This document shows, in pieces, positions 14,493 to 22,148 of a DNA stretch of 24,696 bases (position 1 is its first letter; every line of letters starts with the position of its first letter). Where the stretch lies: contig JACQUC010000218.1 of the NCBI GenBank assembly GCA_016210495.1, positions 1 to 24,696 of the forward strand. The letters are read 5' to 3'. The notes beneath the pieces were generated by a model, which was not told the DNA's origin, made no database searches, and saw only the letters and a list, made by a program, of their open reading frames with translations. This DNA is from Chloroflexota bacterium. GTDB taxonomy: Bacteria > Chloroflexota > FW602-bin22 > JACPRP01. A program made the position numbers and the translations under genes.

Positions 14493-16394
14493 ATGGCAAA
14501 GGTATTGGGAATCGATCTAGGAACAACTAACTCTTGTATGGCTGTGATGGAGGCTGGTGAGCCCACGGTCGTCGAGAACGCGGAAGGCGGACGTGTCACG
14601 CCGTCCGTGGTCGCCGTGAATCCTAAGACGGGGGAAAGGCTGGTTGGCCAGGTCGCCAAGCGCCAGGCCATCACGAACCCGGAGAACACGGTTTTCTCGA
14701 TTAAGCGCTTTATGGGCCGGAAGTTCTCGGATGTCGAGGTTCAGCGCTCCAAGGGGCTGGTACCCTATCAGTTGAAGGAGGCTTCCAACGGGGACGTTCA
14801 CGTCTGGATGGGCGGCAAAGCCTACTCGCCTCCCGAGATCTCGGCTATGATCCTGCAAAAGATGAAGATGGACGCCGAGGCCAAGCTTGGCGAGAAGATC
14901 ACGCAGGCCGTGATCACCGTTCCCGCCTATTTCAACGACTCGCAGCGCCAGGCGACCAAGGACGCCGGCAAGATCGCCGGCCTCGAGGTGCTGCGAATAA
15001 TCAACGAGCCGACGGCCGCGTCGCTGGCCTACGGCCTCGACAAGAACAAGGATGAGACTATCGCCGTCTACGACCTTGGTGGAGGGACCTTCGACATTTC
15101 CATTCTGCGCCTTGGGGAGGGAGTGTTCGAGGTTATCGCGACCAATGGCGATACCCACCTTGGCGGCGACGACTTCGACCAGCGGGTGATGGACTGGATC
15201 GTCACCGAGTTCAAGCGTGACCAGGGCATCGACCTGCGTCAGGACCGTATGGCGCTCCAGCGACTCAAGGAGGCGGCGGAAAAGGCCAAGTGCGAGCTCT
15301 CGACAGTGATGCAGACAGAGATCAACCTGCCATTCATCACCGCCGACGCCACCGGGCCGAAACACCTGTCGATGACGCTCACGCGTTCGAAGCTGGAGCA
15401 ACTGGTGGGCGATCTGGTGGAGCGGACCGTGGGGCCGTGCAAACAGGCTATTGCCGACGCCAACCTGGCGGCTTCGGCCATCGACGAGGTCGTTCTGGTA
15501 GGCGGGCAGACCCGGATGCCGGCGGTGGTCGAGAAGGTCAAGCAGTTGTTTGGCAGGGAGCCCCACAAGGGCGTCAATCCCGACGAGGTAGTTGCCGTTG
15601 GGGCTGCTATCCAGGCCGGCGTGCTGAAGGGCGAAGTCAAGGACGTGCTGCTGCTCGACGTTACACCGCTGACGCTCGGCATCGAGACATTGGGTGGGGT
15701 AGCCACACCCTTGATCCCGCGCAACACGACCATCCCGACGAGCAAGAGTCAGATCTTCTCGACGGCTAGCGACAACCAGACGAGCGTCGAGATCCACGTG
15801 CTCCAGGGCGAGCGCCCGATGTCGGGCGAGAACAAGTCGATTGGCAGGTTCATTCTTGACGGCCTGCTGCCTGCGCCACGAGGAATACCGCAGGTCGAGG
15901 TAACTTTCGACATCGACGTGAACGGTATCCTGAACGTGTCTGCCAAGGACAAGGCAACCGGCAAGGAGCAGAAGATAACCATCACGGCCAGCTCGGGGCT
16001 GAGTAAGGATGAGGTCGAGCGGATGGTGCGCGAAGCCGAGTCTCACGCCGAAGAGGACAGGCGACGCCGAGAGGAGATCGAGGTCAAGAACCAGGCCGAC
16101 TCGCTGGCCTACAGCGCTGAGCGCACCTTGCAGGAGCAGGGGGAAAAGATTCCTGCGGACCTCAAGAGCGAGATCGAGGGCAAGGTCGCGGCCGTACGCT
16201 CGGCGCTTCAGGGAGGCGACACGACCTACATTCGCAGCACGATGGACGATCTGTCCAAGAGCATGCAGAAGGTCGGCGAGGCGGTGTATCGCCAGTCGGC
16301 TGGCCCTACTCCAGGCGATGAGCCCGGAAAGGGACCGCAAGGGCCGGGCAAGTCTGACGAGGGTACGATCGAGGGCGAGTTTCGCGAGGTGTAG
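14493..16394 (+). CDS. dnaK: molecular chaperone DnaK (Hsp70), 633 aa
   Basis: This is an ATP-dependent chaperone. The N-terminal ATPase domain begins [15 protein letters not shown], with [33 protein letters not shown], the phosphate-2 loop [14 protein letters not shown] and [13 protein letters not shown]. The substrate-binding domain includes [18 protein letters not shown] and [19 protein letters not shown], and the helical lid follows. The Gly-rich tail ([16 protein letters not shown]) ends in GEFREV. The start is ATG 14493, preceded by GGGAGG. dnaJ does not follow, unlike many hrcA operons; a hairpin terminator comes next. Confidence 0.98.
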   Translation: MAKVLGIDLGTTNSCMAVMEAGEPTVVENAEGGRVTPSVVAVNPKTGERLVGQVAKRQAITNPENTVFSIKRFMGRKFSDVEVQRSKGLVPYQLKEASNGDVHVWMGGKAYSPPEISAMILQKMKMDAEAKLGEKITQAVITVPAYFNDSQRQATKDAGKIAGLEVLRIINEPTAASLAYGLDKNKDETIAVYDLGGGTFDISILRLGEGVFEVIATNGDTHLGGDDFDQRVMDWIVTEFKRDQGIDLRQDRMALQRLKEAAEKAKCELSTVMQTEINLPFITADATGPKHLSMTLTRSKLEQLVGDLVERTVGPCKQAIADANLAASAIDEVVLVGGQTRMPAVVEKVKQLFGREPHKGVNPDEVVAVGAAIQAGVLKGEVKDVLLLDVTPLTLGIETLGGVATPLIPRNTTIPTSKSQIFSTASDNQTSVEIHVLQGERPMSGENKSIGRFILDGLLPAPRGIPQVEVTFDIDVNGILNVSAKDKATGKEQKITITASSGLSKDEVERMVREAESHAEEDRRRREEIEVKNQADSLAYSAERTLQEQGEKIPADLKSEIEGKVAAVRSALQGGDTTYIRSTMDDLSKSMQKVGEAVYRQSAGPTPGDEPGKGPQGPGKSDEGTIEGEFREV

Positions 16395-16426
16395 AGTAGC
16401 TATCAGTCCTCAGCAATCAGCGATTG

Positions 16427-16458
16427 GCGGCCAGTCCTTCCTGGGAAGGACTGGCCGC
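16427..16458 (+). terminator. strong hairpin terminator after dnaK
   Basis: A perfect 15-bp inverted repeat (16427-16441 with 16444-16458) closes a two-base centre and is followed by TGTCTTGG. The T-run is weak, but the stem is very stable and its position 33 bases after dnaK fits the operon end. Confidence 0.7.
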
Positions 16459-16517
16459 TGTCTTGGCCTGCGCATTTAGTCAAGAGCGTGGTTCCGGCAA
16501 TGGCAGAGATAGGAGTT

Positions 16518-16556
16518 ACCCTCACCCTAACCCTCTCCCTTTGCGAAGGGAGGGGA
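16518..16556 (+). repeat. REP-like element, CCCTCACCC/CCCTCTCCC family
   Basis: ACCCTCACCCTAACC is followed by the stem CTCCCTTTGCGAAGGGAG. It is the fourth copy in the window, between dnaK and the small membrane-protein gene. Confidence 0.75.
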
Positions 16557-16605
16557 CAGCACCGCCGGCAACATTGGGCAACCTCCGAGGTATTTGGCAT
16601 CACAT

Positions 16606-16636
16606 TTGCGAACTGGTCCCGCGCCGGTGGTATAAT
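16606..16636 (+). promoter_or_regulatory. promoter apparently giving a leaderless mRNA
   Basis: A perfect TATAAT at 16631-16636 is preceded by TTGCGA at 16606-16611 (19-base spacer). The ATG of the next gene begins 6 bases after the -10 box, exactly where transcription should start, leaving no room for a ribosome site. Confidence 0.6.
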
Positions 16637-16642
16637 GGGAGT

Positions 16643-16882
16643 ATGGATCAGAAACAGCAAGAGCTACACATAGCAGACAGGCCCCGGCCGTTGAGAAGAT
16701 GGTGCAACAGACTCTATCTGGGGGCGATTGCGGGGTTTGTGACGGCGCCGGCGAACGTTTTGACGCAGGTGGCTCTCGCCAGAGACGTGGACTGGGGTTT
16801 CGTGGCCGGGTTGTCCTTGCTGGTGTTCTTGATCTTCCCCTTCTTCTGCGCTTTGGCGCTGGCTAGAAACGATCACAGATGA
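16643..16882 (+). CDS. small membrane protein, two predicted helices, 79 aa
   Basis: A charged N-terminus (about residues 1-25) is followed by two hydrophobic segments: LYLGAIAGFVTAPANVLTQVA, then, after a short loop (RDVDW), GFVAGLSLLVFLIFPFFCALA. It ends ARNDHR. No family was recognised. The ATG at 16643 sits at the predicted transcript start, so it may be read from a leaderless mRNA. The stop overlaps the ATG of the biotin ligase by 4 bases (ATGA), meaning this little gene probably drives translation of the ligase. A longer frame extending upstream runs through the REP element and is rejected. Confidence 0.7.
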   Translation: MDQKQQELHIADRPRPLRRWCNRLYLGAIAGFVTAPANVLTQVALARDVDWGFVAGLSLLVFLIFPFFCALALARNDHR

Positions 16883-17673
16883 GCGGAGAGCGGTCCGCAG
16901 AAGCGCACCGAGGTTTCCTGGCCAGCCTCTTTGGCAAGACCATCGTGTACCTGCGCTCCACGAGCTCGACCAACGAGGTGGCGAAGGAACTGGCCGGCGA
17001 TGGAGCCCCCGAGGGAACTGTCGTTTTGGCCGGGGAACAGACGGCGGGACGCGGCAGGCTGGGCCGAGCCTGGTACTCGCCCAGAGGCGGGAGCGTTCTA
17101 CTTTCGATCATTTTTCGCCCGCGCTTCGCTCCCACCGAGCTTTTCCTGCTCACGATGCTCACGGCCTCCGCGGTCTGCCGCGCCGTCGAGGAGACGGCCG
17201 GCTTGGCTTGCAGCTTGAAATGGCCCAACGACGTACAAATAGGCGGACGCAAAGTCTGTGGCATCCTCGCGGAGGCCGCCATCGAGGGCGACGCACTCGC
17301 CTTCGCCGTCGTGGGCGTCGGTCTGAATGTGAACGTCGACATCGGCGCGTATGCGGACATCAAAGACATCGCCACTAGTTTGGCTCGTGAGCTGGGAAAT
17401 CGCACGCCGCGCGGGCCACTGCTTCGATCGATTCTCGCCGGGATCGAGAGCCGCTACCGGATTGTCGAGGCGGGCGAGAGGCACGCCGTCTTCGAGGAAT
17501 GGCGCTCTCGCCTGAGCACCCTGGGCAAGATGGTCGCCGTCACAGATGGACCACGCCGAGAAAACGGTCTGGCGCTGGACGTCGCCGGCGATGGAACCCT
17601 GCTGGTTCGACGGGATGACGGCACGGTGTTTCACGCCGTGGCCGGGGACGTGTCGCTGCGGGAGTCGCCCTAA
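16879..17673 (+). CDS. birA: biotin-[acetyl-CoA-carboxylase] ligase, catalytic type without HTH, 264 aa
   Basis: The enzyme activates biotin to biotinyl-AMP and attaches it to carboxyl-carrier proteins. The catalytic domain starts almost at once, with YLRSTSSTNEVAKELA. The biotinyl-AMP loop GRGRLGR is at 57-63, followed by SPRGGSVLLSI and KWPNDV at 114-119 with the conserved lysine, then GRKVCGILAEA and VVGVGLNVN. The C-terminal SH3-like domain covers about 215-264. There is no N-terminal winged helix, so this is the monofunctional class that does not repress biotin genes. The start overlaps the preceding small membrane-protein gene by 4 bases. Confidence 0.94.
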   Translation: MSGERSAEAHRGFLASLFGKTIVYLRSTSSTNEVAKELAGDGAPEGTVVLAGEQTAGRGRLGRAWYSPRGGSVLLSIIFRPRFAPTELFLLTMLTASAVCRAVEETAGLACSLKWPNDVQIGGRKVCGILAEAAIEGDALAFAVVGVGLNVNVDIGAYADIKDIATSLARELGNRTPRGPLLRSILAGIESRYRIVEAGERHAVFEEWRSRLSTLGKMVAVTDGPRRENGLALDVAGDGTLLVRRDDGTVFHAVAGDVSLRESP

Positions 17674-17679
17674 AATCCC

Positions 17680-17709
17680 TTGACTTTGCCGTCCGCCCTG
17701 TGCTATAGT
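17680..17709 (+). promoter_or_regulatory. strong extended -10 promoter for the grd-like operon
   Basis: TTGACT at 17680-17685, an 18-base spacer, then TGC-TATAGT with the -10 box at 17704-17709. The TG upstream of the -10 box is the extended -10 signature. It begins 7 bases after the biotin ligase stop and faces the selenoprotein operon. The leader before the first intact gene would be about 470 bases. Confidence 0.75.
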
Positions 17710-17754
17710 GTCAGCCGAACGCGCAACCTCAACCATTCACGTCTTGCGATCTGC

Positions 17755-17781
17755 TTGCGGCGAGGTCTAGATTAGCCGCAA
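17755..17781 (+). promoter_or_regulatory. leader hairpin 1
   Basis: TTGCGGC and GCCGCAA form a 7-bp stem around a 13-base loop, about 45 bases downstream of the promoter in the grd-like leader. Confidence 0.4.
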
Positions 17782-17821
17782 TAACCATACTAATGCGATC
17801 CTGAGCGTGTACCGCAAAGTT

Positions 17822-17845
17822 CCACGGTTCACAAGCTGGCCGTGG
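17822..17845. promoter_or_regulatory. inverted repeat sharing a motif with the amidohydrolase promoter
   Basis: CCACGG and CCGTGG are separated by 12 bases. The first 14 bases (CCACGGTTCACAAG) are identical to the spacer of the amidohydrolase promoter at 8425-8438. This is a possible shared operator. Confidence 0.4.
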
Positions 17846-17869
17846 GGCCTTGATTAATCAAGGCCCCAC
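17842..17869. promoter_or_regulatory. perfect 28-bp palindrome in the grd-like leader
   Basis: GTGGGGCCTTGATT is followed by its exact inverse, with centre TTAA. As RNA it gives a 12-bp stem with a TTAA loop; as DNA it is a fully symmetric site. No T-run follows, so an operator or an RNA control element is as likely as a terminator. Confidence 0.6.
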
Positions 17870-18014
17870 AACGATGCAAGAGGTACGGAGCTATGATCAA
17901 GCACATGCTTCCCTTCAACCTTGGGGGTCTGTCAGAGCAGGAGTGACTAAGGCTCCGTGCCGGGGTCCGGGAGAATCTAGGCGGCCTGCCAATGGTATAG
18001 AGCTTTTGGGTGGC

Positions 18015-18155
18015 ACCCCCAATATCGAATCAATCGCCTTCGCCCAGGACTGGTTTCTCCAGCGTAAGCTTGTAGAGCAGAAGGTGGACATGAGCAAGAT
18101 TGTGAACAATCAGTTTGTGGACTATGCGATCGGAGTCCTGGGGAAATACGAGTAG
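18015..18155 (+). pseudogene. 3' remnant of an ABC substrate-binding-protein gene
   Basis: The last 46 residues of the frame ending TAG at 18155 read like the C-terminal end of an NMT1/SsuA-type binding protein: TPNIESIAFAQDWFLQRKLV, then VDMSKIVNNQFVDYAIGVLGKY. Typical family ends are 'D..fvdyAv..LGky'. Upstream the frame is not homologous and no signal peptide or binding domain exists, so the gene body has been lost. A 17-codon frame at 17893-17946 with a weak ribosome site precedes it and has no recognisable relative. The remnant sits directly before the selenoprotein gene, suggesting the cluster once had another importer here. Confidence 0.65.
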
Positions 18156-18185
18156 TCTGACATGATCTGAGAGGGAGAAGACAGT

Positions 18186-19529
18186 ATGGCAACAGTTCGC
18201 TTGATGCACTTTTTGAACCAGTTTTTCGCCGGCGAAGGCGGTGAAGAAAAGGCCGATCTGCCCCTGGGCACCAAAGGAGGTGCGGTAGGCCCCGGCAGAC
18301 GCCTGCAAGCCTTGCTTGGCGACACGGCGGAAATCGTCGTCACCGTGTACTGTGGCGACAATTACTTTCCAGCGCACTCGAAAGAGGTGCTCGATTCGAT
18401 TGTCGAGATCGCGCGCGACCGCAACGTCGGGATGATCGTCGGCGGCCCGAGCTTCGGAGCCGGCAGATACGGCTTCGCCAGCGTGGAGGCGTGCCACGCC
18501 CTGGCCACTACACTGGGTCTGCCGGGCGTGACCGGCATGCATCCGGAAAACCCGGGCGTGGATATGTACAGGGGCTACAGGGACCGAACGGTATACGCGG
18601 TCCCCACAGCCGAAGGCGCGTCGGGCATGGAGGATGCGCTGGCTAAAATGGCCGCGCTCGCGTCTAAGCTGGCCACCGGTGCCACTCTGGGGTCAGCAGC
18701 CGAGGGCGGTTACATGCCGCGTGGCCTGCGACTGCTCGAGCTCAGGCCAAGGAATGGCGCGGAAAGGGCCGTCGACTTACTCCTGGCCAGGGCAGCGGGT
18801 GGGCAGTTTGACACGGAGATCCCCATCGACATAGTAGAGCCCATACCGATTCCACCACGCGTCAAGAGTCTCAAAGACGCCTATGTCGCCCTGGGGGGCA
18901 CGGCCGGCATCACTCTGACAGGGAATCCGGATGCGTTTAGAGGATTTCGCAGCACCGCCTGGAACAAGTACTCCATTGAAGAGCTAAACTCTATGCAAGA
19001 CGTACAGTGGGAGGTCATGCACGGCGGCTACAACACGCAGTTTATGAAAGAAAATCCCAACTATGGGCTGCCGCTTGACGTCTGCAGAGAGATGGAAAAA
19101 CAAGGCGTGTTTGCCAAGCTGTACCCTTACCACTTCTCCACCACCGGCGTGCTGGGGCTAATCACCGATATGCAGGTAGTGGGCAAGGAGATGGTGCAGG
19201 CGATGAAGGCCGAGGGTATCGACGCCGCCATAATGGTATCGACCTGAGGGAGCTGCACTCGCAGCGGTGCTGTGATCGTCAGGGAAATCGAAAAGGCGGG
19301 AATACCGGTGGCCTTCATCACGCCCGTTAGCCAGCTCGGCCACCAGATGGGGGCCAACAGAGTTATCGCCGGGACAAAGGTGCCTCACCCATGTGGCGAT
19401 CCCGGGCTGCCTCCGGCGGCGGACCGTGGCCTGCGCAAGAAGATTGTCGAGACCGCTCTCGTGGCACTGCAAACGGACGTCGACGGGCCTACCATCTTCA
19501 AGCCGGACGTTACATTCTCGGTTGGATAG
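18186..19529 (+). CDS. GrdB-like reductase, selenoprotein with in-frame UGA (Sec354), 447 aa
   Basis: This is the selenoprotein subunit (component B type) of the glycine/sarcosine/betaine reductase family. It carries the N-terminal HFLNQFFAGEGGEEKAD, VYCGDNYF (C56), GGPSFGAGRYG, TGMHPENPGVDMY, GYMPRGLR and ERAVDLL. It then reads AAIMVST, a TGA codon (19245-19247), and GSCTRSGAVIVREIEKAGIP. In GrdB proteins the same place reads STUGTCTRCGA, with U at about residue 350. The frame continues 93 residues past TGA to TAG 19529, through GANRVIAG, PHPCGDPGLPP and DGPTIF, all GrdB features, so TGA is selenocysteine and not the end of the gene. A second conserved Cys after U (TRC) is Ser here. ATG 18186 follows GGGAG. 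In the family Sec attacks the substrate Schiff base to give a selenoether. The substrate here is unknown. Confidence 0.93.
19248..19270 (+). promoter_or_regulatory. candidate bacterial SECIS hairpin after the Sec UGA
   Basis: Immediately 3' of the UGA, GCTGC (19252-19256) pairs with GCAGC (19261-19265) around ACTC. An alternative fold pairs GCAC (19255-19258) with GTGC (19267-19270). SelB needs such a hairpin within about 10-40 bases of the codon. Which fold is used cannot be decided by eye. Confidence 0.45.
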
Positions 19530-19563
19530 GATTTTCTCGAGGTTGATGGCTTGGGGCCAAAGT

Positions 19564-19589
19564 GGTAGGGGGTCGCGAACGCCCCTACC
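19564..19589 (+). repeat. hairpin element between the two grd-like genes
   Basis: GGTAGGGG and CCCCTACC form an 8-bp stem around a loop with TCGCGA. It resembles the palindrome at 5943-5962 and its CCTACC flank. Its position in the 90-base gap may lower expression of the downstream gene or stabilise the upstream message. Confidence 0.55.
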
Positions 19590-19619
19590 AGAACGAAGTA
19601 GAGACAGTGAGGTATTGCG

Positions 19620-20927
19620 ATGAGGTTGGAGCTGGCAAGCTTTCCGGTACGAGAAGTTCGAATCAACGGGCGCACGAGGTACGATGACGGCGTCCTGGAA
19701 ATCGATAAAGACGAATTGCTGAGCCTCGTCCTGCAGGACGAAAGAGTGGCCTCGGCTGACATAGGCGTGGCGGTGCCTGGGGATAGGACGAGGATTGTGA
19801 ATATCCGCGACGCGGTGACGCCGAGGGTGAAGGTATCCGGTCCGGGCTGCGTGTTCCCGGGCATTCTTGGCCCGGTAGAGACGGTGGGGGAAGGCAGAAC
19901 CAACACACTGGACGGGCTGACGGTCGTACACTCGTCTGAGTACGAGCCCACGGCCACTACGGGAACAGGGGCACAGAACTCCGGCGTCGTCGATATGTGG
20001 GGGCCGGGAGCACCGCTGACGCCGCTAAGCTCGACCATCAACGTCGTCCTGACTAGCGAGCTGGCCGACGGAGTGAACGAGCTCGAGGCGCACACCGCGA
20101 TCCAATTGGCCGAGTGCCGGGTGGCGCAGCGTCTGGCCGAGACGACCAGGGACGCGACTTCCAGGAGTGTGGAGGTCTTCGAGCTATGCGACGTCGATCC
20201 TTCTTTGCCTCGGGTGGTGTACGTGATGGGGTTTATCACTGAGTGGCACACCCCCGTTTCCCGCATATCCTACTACGGCTTGCCTGTCCGTGAGTCGCTA
20301 GCTACTTTCGTTCATCCGAACGAGTTTTTAGATGGTGCGCTCACCTACGACGCGCGCAAGGGAAGCTCGACGGACTCGAACACAGTGCGCTTGATGAATC
20401 ACCCGGTTGTGCTGGCGCTGCTCAGGGAACATGGGAAACGGCTTAACTTCCTTGGCGTGATCCTGCAGAGAACACGATTCGAAAGTGAGTTCGGCAAGCA
20501 GGTGACGGCTGCGAACACTTCTCAGTTTGCCAGGCTTTTGAAGGCCGAGCACGCGATACTAACGAGGACAACCCCTTCGGGCAATAATCTGATGGACGCG
20601 ATGTTCACGGTGCAGGCTCTGGAGAAAAAGGGCATCAAGACGGTGTTCCTGACCCCTGAAGCCGGTGGGACCGACGGGTCAGGGCCGGCACTCCACTTCT
20701 ACGTGCCGGAAGCGGTAGGTATGGTCAGCACCGGCAACATGCACCTGGAGCCGGAGCTACCGGCGCCGGACAAGGTCATTGGATGTGCAGAGGGCGGGAG
20801 CATCGTGACCAGGCCGGGGGCAGTGCCAGTCTCGCCGTGGGGCGAAATCAAGTTCGAGACGCTGACGGACATTAGCGAGGGGGTCGACTGGTTCGGTGCT
20901 ACCTACTGCACGGCTGCCGTGTACTGA
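19620..20927 (+). CDS. GrdE-like component B subunit of glycine/sarcosine/betaine reductase family, 435 aa
   Basis: The N-terminal half matches the family: MRLELASFPVREV, GVLEID, PGDRTRIVNIRDAVTPRVKV, FPGILG, VDMWGPGAPLTPLSSTINVV. The C-terminal half has HPNEFLDGA, NHPVVLALLREHGKRLNFLGV, KTVFLTPEAGGTDGSG and the conserved VSTGN. In known GrdE the precursor is cleaved at a Cys in a GNCVSACDKN-like block to form a pyruvoyl group that binds the amino substrate. Here the aligned block is DARKGSSTDSN: the two Cys positions are R246 and S250. Either a serine (S249 or S250) becomes the pyruvoyl source, as in most pyruvoyl enzymes, or the protein is not processed and handles a non-amino substrate. 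ATG 19620 follows GAGGT. It lies 90 bases after the selenoprotein and is probably its partner. Confidence 0.9.
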   Translation: MRLELASFPVREVRINGRTRYDDGVLEIDKDELLSLVLQDERVASADIGVAVPGDRTRIVNIRDAVTPRVKVSGPGCVFPGILGPVETVGEGRTNTLDGLTVVHSSEYEPTATTGTGAQNSGVVDMWGPGAPLTPLSSTINVVLTSELADGVNELEAHTAIQLAECRVAQRLAETTRDATSRSVEVFELCDVDPSLPRVVYVMGFITEWHTPVSRISYYGLPVRESLATFVHPNEFLDGALTYDARKGSSTDSNTVRLMNHPVVLALLREHGKRLNFLGVILQRTRFESEFGKQVTAANTSQFARLLKAEHAILTRTTPSGNNLMDAMFTVQALEKKGIKTVFLTPEAGGTDGSGPALHFYVPEAVGMVSTGNMHLEPELPAPDKVIGCAEGGSIVTRPGAVPVSPWGEIKFETLTDISEGVDWFGATYCTAAVY

Positions 20928-21134
20928 GCTATCCGGCGCCCATGAGTCCGGTGGCAACACAGCAGACACGGGAGGCATGGAGGGGCACGGGATGGATGAA
21001 CGCTTGGCATTGTAGGGGGGCAGTTACCCATCAAGAACGCGGTGATTGCCCTGGGTTGGCAGGAATGACAAGTCAGGGAGAACGTCACCGGATCGGGCGC
21101 GTGACAAAAATAGTAAGATGCGAAGGAGGCAAGA

Positions 21135-22139
21135 ATGAAAAGGGAGCTTGGAAGGTACCTTGTCACAGTCTCAGTGGCCGTCGTGGCGATCCTGGCGCTG
21201 CTGCTTTCGGCCTGCCAGTTGGTTGGAGGCACGCAGTCTCAGACACCCGTCAAGATCCGCATCGGGAGCTCATCTGGCGCGGGCTCGCTCGCGATCGTCG
21301 TGGCAGATGTCGAAGGGATGTACAAGAAGCGGAACCTCGAGACCACCATCAAGATGATGCCGAGCAGCGTCGACACCGTGAACGCGATGCTGGCCGGCGA
21401 CGTGGACTCGTCGCTGCCCTCCGCGACCATCGTCAACAACACCATTGGCCGGGGTGGCGACATCGTCATTCTTGGCGTCGCCACAAGGTTCGAGGCTACC
21501 GAAAAGGTGATTGGCCGGCCTGACATCAAAGGGCCGGCGGACCTGAAGGGCAAGAAGATCGCGGCAGCCAAGGGCAGTAGCAGCGAGTATATGATGAGCC
21601 TGTATTTGAAAAAGGGTGGCCTGACTGCCAAGGATGTCGAGTGGGTATACGCCGACCCTCCCGAGATCGTCGCGCTGATGGATCGAGGCGAGGTGGTCGC
21701 TTTTTCGCTGTGGGAGCCTTTCCCCACCCGATCGCTGGAATTGTCGGCCAGCAAGGTGAAGATTCTGGCCGCAGGGATGGAGCTGGGGCACGACAGCGGG
21801 CTCCATCTGCTCACGATGCGGAAGTTCGATCAGGAGAATCAAGAGGCGCTGACCCGTTATCTCGCCGCACTGCACGAGGCCAACCAGTTCATCGCGAAGA
21901 ACCACGATCGGGCGGCGCAGATTCTTGCCGACAAGATCAAAGTGGACACGGCCCAGGCGTCGAAGCTGATCAAGGAGACGACGTACGGCCTTGTGGCGGA
22001 TAAGCAGATGACAGACTATCTGCGCTCGGTGGGAGAATGGTTTAAGGCGACCGGTCGGCTTGACGAGGTTCCGGACTATCAGAAGCACATCGACACCAAG
22101 CCCATGAAAGCGGTCGATCCTGCCGCCGTGAAGCTGTAG
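21135..22139 (+). CDS. ABC-type substrate-binding lipoprotein, NMT1/SsuA family, 334 aa
   Basis: The signal peptide ends in the lipobox LLSAC, with Cys27. A short linker leads to the binding domain starting VKIRIGSSSGAGSLAIVVAD, with EGMYKKRNLETTIK, ADLKGKKIAAAKGSSSEYM and EVVAFSLWEPFPT. These are features of the sulfonate/nitrate/thiamine-precursor type. The residue pattern is unlike the other lipoprotein in this window (no long Pro/Ala linker). The ATG at 21135 follows AAGGAGG. It begins a complete importer: ATPase after 9 bases, then two permeases. The 207 bases before it show no clear promoter, so it is probably read with the grd-like genes. The ligand is unknown, presumably the reductase substrate. 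Confidence 0.92.
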   Translation: MKRELGRYLVTVSVAVVAILALLLSACQLVGGTQSQTPVKIRIGSSSGAGSLAIVVADVEGMYKKRNLETTIKMMPSSVDTVNAMLAGDVDSSLPSATIVNNTIGRGGDIVILGVATRFEATEKVIGRPDIKGPADLKGKKIAAAKGSSSEYMMSLYLKKGGLTAKDVEWVYADPPEIVALMDRGEVVAFSLWEPFPTRSLELSASKVKILAAGMELGHDSGLHLLTMRKFDQENQEALTRYLAALHEANQFIAKNHDRAAQILADKIKVDTAQASKLIKETTYGLVADKQMTDYLRSVGEWFKATGRLDEVPDYQKHIDTKPMKAVDPAAVKL

Positions 22140-22148
22140 GATCTGTAT

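Noticed and set aside
14517..16340. 607-codon open frame on the minus strand across dnaK
   Set aside because: It is the antisense shadow of the highly conserved dnaK gene; its translation is repetitive and has no recognisable domain.
16424..16642. N-terminal extension of the small membrane protein to about 152 residues
   Set aside because: The extension runs through a terminator hairpin and a REP element and gives the well-known repeat-derived peptide PHPNPLPLRREG.
17944..17946. TGA ending a 17-codon frame in the grd-like leader, considered as a second Sec codon
   Set aside because: Readthrough gives only 20 further codons (ending at the TAG 18 bases before 18015) with no similarity to GrdA or any selenoprotein.
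17710..18185. Glycine riboswitch upstream of the GrdB-like gene
   Set aside because: The tandem aptamer pattern and its conserved GGAGAG/GGACAG blocks were not found; the hairpins present do not fit it.
20942..21523. 193-codon frame beginning in the gap after the GrdE-like gene
   Set aside because: It overlaps the lipoprotein gene out of frame, has an Arg/His/Gly-rich composition and no motif.
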